Of a stretch of DNA of 64,000 nucleotides, positions 57,350-64,000 are shown piece after piece (positions within the stretch are counted from its first letter, which is position 1; the number at the start of each line of letters is the position of its first letter). The translations under genes were made by a program, and so were the position numbers. The DNA comes from Bactrocera neohumeralis (lineage: Eukaryota; Arthropoda; Insecta; Diptera; Tephritidae), in NCBI RefSeq assembly GCF_024586455.1, contig NC_065919.1:21074017-21138016 (forward strand). Reading direction: 5' to 3'. The notes beneath the pieces were generated by a model that saw only the letters and a program-made list of their open reading frames with translations, did not search any database and was not told the DNA's origin.

Positions 57350-57595
57350 AAATTAACTTTTAATTTAATTTATTTTACTTTATTTTATTTCGTTTTGTTA
57401 TTGTTTAAATTTTATTATTTTTATTTTAATTTATTTAATTTAATTTAATTTAATTTAGTTTAATTTAATTTAATTAAATTTAATTTAATTTAGTTTAATG
57501 TAAATTAATTTTATTTAATTTATTTTAATTTAATTTAACTTGGTTTTATTTTATTTTATTTTTTTAATTAAATTAAATTAAATTAAATTAATTAT
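57350..57595. repeat. (AATTT)n array, opposite strand sense
   Basis: Imperfect TTTAA units from 57425 to 57560, i.e. the complement sense of the 56559-56747 array, with a short return to AATTA units at 57567-57590. Confidence 0.9.
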
Positions 57596-59194
57596 TTTAA
57601 GCACTTTAGAAATTGTTAATTTCTTTTTAATATTTTTATTATTGTTATTACTGTTATTTTTCTGATTTTTGTTGCTTTTCGCTCAGTCATCCATCAAACA
57701 ATTTTTTCTAATCCAAATTTTCTATTATTGCCTGCTTATGTTTTATGTATATTATTCTTACTTGAATATTCATTTATCAAGATCGGTTTTTTATACTGAG
57801 TTTTTGTTGTTTTTGTTTTTTTTTTTAAGTTTATTTTTTGTTTTTCACCCGTGCATAACATCAGCATCATTATCGCTTATTCAACAAAACAAATACGCTT
57901 TCATAGTTCTCTTAAAGCGAGTTAAGTATGCCATAGCGCTCATGTAAGCTTTTGTAGTTGTACGCTTACAATTGCGATTGAATTACGATTACAATAATTG
58001 ATAAGCAACACAATAATTCAGCTTTGTGCATCATTTCATTTGTCAGTCAAACGTAAGGAGTTGCTATTTACCTGCCTTTGTTGGACTTTTAATTAGAAAT
58101 ACGAAAGACTTATGCAACGAACTTGTTGATGCGAAGTCAATTGTAAATGCTCGTATATAACTATTTGCGGCCGGGGAAGTTACATAGAAAGCACGTGAGT
58201 TGTGGGGAGAGGGTGGCAAATGAAATTGAAAATGCTAGGAAAATTTTTGTGTTAAATAATGAAGGCTGAGATGAGCAGATGAGCAGCTAATCAAATATTG
58301 TTGGGGAACGACTCACAGGCGGAGTGGCGATAGCACTGAAATATTATATATAAATTTATATAATATTTAGTATTTGATTCAGTTCGAATTGACAGAAATG
58401 ATATGAAAGCAATACTAATTTTAATTGGAATATTTTTTTAACTAGCAGACTCAGCCCAGAAGCCGTTCTTATGTTTATATCGAGATAAAATTATAATGAA
58501 GATTTTGGTTTATAGGAAAGACAAAACAACAAAAAAAAAAAAAAAAAAACAAAGAATGAGAAATAATAATAAGTAGAACACTTAAAAACTGGAAATTTTC
58601 CTTGATATGTTTTTAAGTAAGTTGACTAGAGTTTGGTTTATGGTAAAAAAAAATTACTCAAATCATAAATATTTTATTATTTTTTTATATATTAAGTACC
58701 TAAATACGAAATTTAGGGCTTTACGTAAGATACATATTTTCTTAATATTTGAAACAGTTTTATATTTTTGATTTATCTACTTGTAGCAACTCTTTTTCGA
58801 AACATATTTGAAGCCTCTTTGAATATTTTTGGTGTACAAAACAGTGGCTCATATTTATACATATGTGTTAAGTGGCAACTCTGCTTTAAAATATTTTCAA
58901 ATTGAAGACTTTTTGAAAGAAAAGATAAATGTTTATAAATTTTTAGCGTTTGCCACATATTTGTTTAATATCCCGCTTAGTTTTAAACGTATAATGGTTG
59001 GCAACTCCATTCCAAAACATGTGTAAAGTTTCAAATTTACTCGAAAATTTTTCGGAACGCCTTCAATTTGATACTGCAAATTTTTCAGTTTTATTTTTTT
59101 CGACATGTGGCAACTCTTCCAAAAATTTAGTTTAAATAAAAAACTTCTAAATGACTTTCACAAACACTTCAAAACAGAATAAGAACTTTAATCA
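57596..59194. other. Unique DNA, then degenerate GGCAACTCT repeats
   Basis: 57940-58200 is unique and carries the recurrent motif at 58102. 58528-58550 is a poly-A run. 58780-59120 has four or five GGCAACTC-like words (58788, 58874, 59010, 59107) in loosely repeated surroundings, a decayed tandem repeat. No coding evidence. Confidence 0.4.
58102..58125 (+). promoter_or_regulatory. AAAGACTTAAGC motif, copy b
   Basis: Reads CGAAAGACTTATGCAACG then AACTTG: one mismatch in the core (T for A) but the same CAACGAACTTG extension as the copy at 61868. Unique DNA. Function unknown. Confidence 0.4.
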
Positions 59195-59357
59195 ACCAGT
59201 TTGTATGTCAAGTACATGCTATGGTGATCCGATGTAAACAATTTCTTCGGAGATTTCACCATTCTCTTCTGCAATAATCCAAGCCAAACTTCTTGAAGAA
59301 ACCACGTCAAATGAAACAGCTATATGCTAAATTTTTAGATCGTTATCTCAAAAACTG
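59195..59357 (+). repeat. Dispersed repeat R-A, copy 6, left part
   Basis: Contains CAGTTTGTATGTCAAGTACA, CTTCGGAGATTTCACC and TCGTTATCTCAAAAACTG. It breaks off at 59357 and the family's tail resumes at 60335, with a LINE between. Confidence 0.8.
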
Positions 59358-60334
59358 GCGGCCTGGAGACGAGCCGTAGTCATCCAAAGGCTGGCAGGGC
59401 CTCCCACGTTATGAGCGAGGACTTCAGGCGCTCTTACTTCTTACTAAAAGCTCTGGACAGACTGATGGACTGGTATATAAGGGGGCTTATTCCGAGAGAC
59501 CATTTGTCAGGAACGCAACATATTTATTGACAAGGCAAGTCCGTAGATATTGCTGTGCATAATATCGTGTCATGGCTTGCGGAAGCCATTAAGCTTAAAG
59601 AATTCGCTGCTGGAACCTTCCTTGATATAGAGGAAGCTTTCAATAACGTCCGGCCAGAAGCAGTCGTAGCTGCTCTGGACGGTTTTTAGGTTGAGTCAAA
59701 TTGCAAACATCTCATTTTCAGTCTTCTGTGCGACAAAGTGATTGAAACGGAGTGGAGAAATGCACGTGCTCGACGAAATATGGGTAGGGAACCCCAAAAG
59801 GTGGAGTTTTCTCTTTTCTTCTATGGATCCTGGTCACTAAGGTATCGATTGCTTTATACTGCTTTAGAGGAGCCAATAGCAAAAGGTGGGGTCTCTCAGC
59901 AAAAGTGGATCTCTGGCTCTACGACACCAGAATTAAGCCCATTATGCTCTAGGAGTCCTTATGTGGTTGAAGGCTGCGAAAATTGCTATCAGACTCAGAG
60001 AGTCTAGGTTCCTAAAAGAACACGTGTCTGAACACTCGAAAATCCTGACTTTAACTTCATGGGTTCTCCAAACCGAACTCTGGCGATGCTAGTTTTGAAC
60101 TCATTAACAGTGCGTTCAGGGCTGGTCAAAGAGTGCGTCACCTCGCTATCAATAGCATACAGTGTATTTGTGATAAGACAGGTATAGGTGCCAGGCAACA
60201 GCGGAGTCACAGGAAACTGTAAAGCTAGTGAACTAGCAAGAAACGAGTTCTTCTTCCTATTGCCTCCCAAAGGACTACATATAGCAGTCCATGTGCGATC
60301 TTTGGTCAGCAATCTAACCTAACCTAACCTATCT
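59358..60334 (+). mobile_element. R1/LOA-like LINE inserted in repeat R-A
   Basis: Plus-strand frames: KALDRLMDWYIRGLIPRDHL, KSVDIAVHNIVSWLAEAIKL, AAGTFLDIEEAFNNVRPEAV (RT block with the catalytic-Asp context), then VIETEWRNARARRN. The sequence later shows LNSLTVRSGLVKECVTSLSI and VPGNSGVTGNCKASELARN (RNase H). The middle of RT including FADD is missing, so the copy is internally deleted. It ends in three TAACC units (60314-60330), a simple-repeat tail. Confidence 0.8.
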
Positions 60335-60475
60335 CACGTGTATACAGACGGCCATGGCTAAATCAAGTATGCTCATCACGCTGACTATGTATATATATAT
60401 ATTGTGTAGGGCCTCTGAAGCTTCCTTCTGGACGTTACAAACATTATACCCTGTTCAGAATATAAAAATACTACT
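60335..60475 (+). repeat. Dispersed repeat R-A, copy 6, right part
   Basis: Continues the family after the LINE: GTATACAGACGGCCATGGC, GGGCCTCTGAAGCTTCCTTC and ACAAACATTATACCCTGTTC, ending in a decayed hairpin near 60448-60466. Confidence 0.8.
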
Positions 60476-62325
60476 GCCTTTCTTGAGCTTCGCTTTGAAA
60501 TTGTTTATATTTATAGAAATTGATTTATAGTGATCAAATATATATCGTGTCTGTGGAGATCACTCAATTGCTTGAAATTATATTAATTTTATTTTGCAAA
60601 AACAGCAACAAAACGCCTACATCTGGGTGGCGGCATAACTCAAATTAATTTTTAGCCACAAAAAAAAAAACAATATGTACATATGACAATATATAGACCA
60701 ACAAACCTCCTACTTATAATGCAAGCACCAGCAATTTGCCGCCACATTAAAACCTTTCAATTTTGCCAGAATAAATTTGTTTGCTTTTTGTGCTTTATTT
60801 ACGATCATTCAGTGCGAAATTCAAAAGGCAATTCAAAGTCAACGACAACAGAAATTAATAATTGTTGGTCATTGTTAACTAAAGCGTTGCGAGTGAAAAA
60901 AGTTGCAACGCCATCGCATTGACCGCCAGCGGCCGTGCAACAAAAGCAAACAGCAGCCGCAATGCCACCAAAAATATGCTTAAGTGTAAGCAACAACAAT
61001 AGTGGCAGCAGAACAATGCAAGCTTGAAACAGCGCCGTGTTGTAGGCGTCCTTTAAGCAAGAACAACAGCAACAGCAGCAGCAGTGTGGCAAGCGCAAAG
61101 CACACTTGTCGCATAGAATTCGCTGGCGGCCACAATCGCTAAGCATCAAGTGAGCTGCCTGCTGCAAGTTACTGCGCACTTTTTGTGTGCTTGGTCATTT
61201 GCTTTTATTACTCGAACTCAGTTCTTATTTTTGTGTATTTAACATTTTTTTTTTGTATTTTTTTCCATGCCTAAGTAGTATTTGTTTTTGTGGCAGTTGC
61301 AAATCTGCATGGCAATAAAAACGTAAATATAATCATAATGACTTATAATAACAATAATCAGATAATGACCACGATATTCTAATGCGCTTATTGCCGCTTC
61401 CGCACACCATTCTCCTCTAAGCAACATTTGCTGCTTGTTGTTGGCATTGCTGATCGCCATTGTTATGTTGCTGCAGTTTTTTTTGCAGCTTTGTTATTAT
61501 TTGTTCAAAAAAATATTTTTATTTTTATGTACTTTTTGGCTGCTATTGTATGACTGTTGTTGTTGTGCCTTGTTCTAAAAAGTCACCAGTCCCAAATTGC
61601 CGCCACTGTTGTTTTGCTGTACATCTATTTTTATTGGGTTTTGTTGTAATTTGCTTGACAATTTTTTCCTGCCACCGTCTATTGTTGTTGCCTCAGATTT
61701 TTTTTACAAATAGTTTATTTTTGTTCGCTTGCAACAATTTGTGGCACTTAAGCATTATTCAGATTTTGTTGCATTTTGTCATTGCAATTTGCAATTATGT
61801 GCGCAAGCGCCATTATTGTTGCTAATAACTGCATTAAATTGTTGTCTGCAATAAAAGACAAAAAAATCGAAAGACTTAAGCAACGAACTTTCCTTGCCGT
61901 TTCTATGGGTTCCTGTTTTTTTGCTCAGAAATGTTGAAAATTGCAAGTTTTATAATTTTTTTTGCAATTTTCTTTTCAAATTAGCTAATTTTATAAGTCA
62001 GTTTGTTGATTATATATTCAATTTATCATTATTAGCATTTTATTTATTATTATTTCTTTATTACATGTGTTTTCAAACACGTTTAGAGATCATATTTTTT
62101 ATATCTACGCATAAAATAAGTAACTGACTTACTTAAAGATAACTGACTTTACTGGCGTCAAAGTTTTTTAGAAAAAGTGAAATATGTTTCTCCATAAATG
62201 AATAAAATTGTGGCTGTTCGTTTAGCGTTTCCACTTAAACTCCATCATAAACACCGTTGCAGAGATATTTTTCTCTAAATGAGAATGAGAAAGATATAAA
62301 TATTGGATATAAATAAAAATGACAA
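60476..62325. other. Unique non-coding DNA
   Basis: CAA/CAG- and TTG-rich sequence at 60880-61190 and 61440-61830, typical of fly non-coding DNA. Includes a short (CAG)n at 61068-61083. No exon is supportable. The recurrent motif is at 61868. Confidence 0.4.
61868..61890 (+). promoter_or_regulatory. AAAGACTTAAGC motif, copy a
   Basis: Reads CGAAAGACTTAAGCAACG then AACTT; the fullest version. Unique DNA without transposon similarity. Function unknown. Confidence 0.4.
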
Positions 62326-62329
62326 GAAG

Positions 62330-62885
62330 AAACGTTAACTTTGGCTATATCCTAGCTAAAATACCCTTCTCAGCTGCATTTCTTAAAACAAAAAGTGTAG
62401 AAAAATAACTTGTGTACTCTTGTGATCAGTATGCAAGCAAGCTATATGTTACAATGGTCCGATATGTTCTGTGAAAATAGCATTGCTTTTGTAAATACTT
62501 TTAATTCGTGCCAAATTTTGCGAAGATATCTCATTGAATAAAAAAGTTTTCCATACAAGCACTTGATTGCAATTGTTGAGTTTGTATGACAGCTATAAGC
62601 TATAGTGACCCGATCTCAACAATTCCTTCAGAGATTGTAGTAATTTCTAGATTAAAATCCAAACTAAATTTCGTGAAGATATTTCGTCAAAAGAAAAAAT
62701 TATTCATATAAGCATTCGATTCCGATCGTTATGTTTAAATGACAACTACAAATATGCTATAGTAGTCCGATATAAGCGCTTCCGATAATTCAGCAGTTTT
62801 TTGGAGAGAAAAGAGTTTGTGCAAAATTTCATATCGATATCCCAATAACTGAGGGATTAGTTCACGTACATACAGAGAGGCGAAC
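62330..62885 (+). repeat. Dispersed repeat R-A, copy 7 (diverged)
   Basis: The head is decayed (GTTAACTTTGGCTATATCC at 62334), followed by three core blocks with TTCCATACAAGCACTTGATT and GATTCCGATCGTTATGTTT. It breaks off after TTAGTTCACGTACATACAG, before the terminal hairpin. 62886-63238 shows only GATGAGG-like purine-rich sequence. Confidence 0.75.
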
Positions 62886-63238
62886 AAAGCTAAGCTAAAT
62901 ATATAGATAAGGTTAAAGATGAGGAAATATACATTTATGAGGATGAACATATGAATATCAATTGAAGATGAGGTGAAAGTTATAAATATCGAGGAAGGAA
63001 AAGAAAGATGAGATATAAGTATAAAAGAAACTCACCATTTCTCAACTAAACAAATGTAAGCTAAAAACATTTAATATTCTCGGAACCAACTCACAACATT
63101 CAAAAGCATCAAACGTGTGCTCAGCACTTGAATTACTTGCCAAAATCAAGATTTGATAAATTGACTAAATTAAAGTATGGTATTCCAATTTTTTTGTGTT
63201 AGTAAAGTGTCTTTTGGGTCAGTTGGGGAGTGCATATA

Positions 63239-64000
63239 CAAGGTCTGTCGCAAAAGAAACAGGACTGTTAAAAAAAAAAACAAAAAAATAATATTTTTCA
63301 TATTTTTTTATTTAAAGTAGTTTCCTTGTGCTTCGATACAGCGCTTAGCTCGGTCAATTAGCATTTCAAATGAGTGTTTAAGGTCATTTTTCGGAATGCT
63401 CTTGTGAATATCGGTCGTCGCCTTTTGGACAGCTGAAATGTCCAGAAACCAGTGTCATTTCATGGGCAAATGAAGTTTTCCAAATAGGTAAAAATCACAG
63501 GGTGCCAGATCAGGTGAGTAGAGTGAGTGATTAATGGTTAATATGGAGTTTTTTGTCAAAAAATTTAGTGACAAGCGTCGACAGATGACACGGCACATTA
63601 TCGTGCAACAGGCGCCAGGACCCTGCCTCACGGTATTGTGGTCGAGCACGACGAATGCGTGACAAAAGACGCTTCATAACACCAAGGTAAAGCACAGCAT
63701 TAATCGTTTGGCCAGGTGGGACGAGCTCTCGGTGTAAAATATCCTCGGAATCGTTAAAACAAATCAGCATTGTCTTTATTTTTGACTTCTGAAGACGACC
63801 GACTTCTGATCGTCACAGAGGTCCTCACGACCTTTTTGGAATCGCTTAAACCACTCATGCTTACTACGGGATAGGCACTGATCACCATAAACTTTTTTCA
63901 TCATTTGAAATGTTTCAGTATACGTTTTCCCAAGCTTAAAACAAAATTTAATATTTGCTCTTTGTTCAAAATGCTTTTTACGACCGATGACCAAAAGCTG
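63239..64000 (-). mobile_element. Mariner element, runs off the window
   Basis: The 3' terminus is at 63239 (CAAGGTCTGTCGCAAAAGAA then ACAGGACTGTT); the 5' end lies beyond 64000. The tip resembles that of the element at 50876 (shared ACAGGACT). The transposase is on the minus strand. Confidence 0.82.
63295..63994 (-). pseudogene. Mariner transposase with internal deletion
   Basis: N-terminus FEQRANIKFCFKLGKTYTET, then HEWFKRFQKGREDLCDDQKS. The frame then jumps to MLICFNDSEDILHRELVPPG (between first and second Asp), RRARPQYREAGSWRLLHDNV (second Asp block), one frameshift, then YSPDLAPCDFYLFGKLHLPM (third Asp block) and a C-terminal helix near 63420-63300 ending in RCIEAQGNYF. HTH2 and the first catalytic Asp are deleted. 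The catalytic end is better kept than in any other mariner here. Confidence 0.85.

Noticed and set aside
60313..60333. TAACC units as a telomere-type (TTAGG-like) repeat
   Set aside because: The unit is GGTTA on the complement, there are only three units, Diptera lack TTAGG telomeres, and it sits exactly at a LINE 3' end.
61460..61825. 121-codon frame rich in Cys, Phe and Leu that looks like a membrane protein
   Set aside because: It is TTG/TTT-rich non-coding sequence; the hydrophobicity follows from T-rich codons and no family pattern is present.

Overview
The window is AT-rich, transposon-dense nuclear DNA from a dipteran fly. The best guess is a tephritid (Bactrocera/Ceratitis type), an inference from the mix of mariner-family transposons, Jockey/R1/RTE-like LINE remnants, TG/CA and TATG microsatellites and a dispersed repeat whose copies end near a TATACCCTG..CAGGGTATA hairpin. 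No open frame is a convincing host protein: almost every recognisable protein fragment is a transposase or reverse transcriptase piece. The DNA is therefore intergenic, or a large intron plus flank, of some host gene. No tRNA, rRNA or CRISPR was seen.

Layout. 0-3 kb: internally deleted mariner, 3' half of a second mariner, RTE-like LINE (minus). 3.5-4.5 kb: CpG-rich unique DNA. 4.7-10.5 kb: Tc1/mariner fragment, a full-length but decayed mariner and an R1-like LINE (minus). 10.5-12.1 kb: unique non-coding DNA. 12.4-16 kb: mariner remnant, TTAA-flanked inverted-repeat element, recent 289-bp tandem duplication, LINE C-terminus. 16-22.7 kb: unique blocks alternating with dispersed repeats and a Jockey-like LINE. 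22.7-26 kb: two LINE remnants. 26.7-32.3 kb: three TTAA-type elements (one a solo end), a mauritiana-type mariner corpse and a second copy of the 0-3 kb mariner derivative. 33.4-35.9 kb: the most gene-like part, CpG-rich and probably a promoter with a non-coding 5' leader on the plus strand. 36.8-45.8 kb: more TTAA elements, a mariner/Jockey chimera, mariner fragments and a nested mariner. 47-51.8 kb: LINE and deleted mariners, one lying in a Jockey RT. 53.3-54.9 kb: a roughly 320-bp-period array carrying a CGGGATCCCG palindrome. 56.5-57.6 kb: two pentanucleotide arrays in opposite orientation. 59-64 kb: a dispersed repeat split by a LINE, unique DNA, another repeat copy and a mariner running off the window end.

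The main unexplained patterns are: (1) a family of TTAA-flanked, G-rich-ended inverted-repeat elements with two internal conserved modules in constant order and spacing; (2) a roughly 22-bp motif around AAAGACTTAAGC recurring in otherwise unique DNA; (3) the GGGATCCC tandem array; (4) mariner derivatives that share a deletion junction and keep only the DNA-binding half of the transposase. Everything is read by eye; alignments, repeat-library searches and RNA data would be needed to settle names and boundaries.
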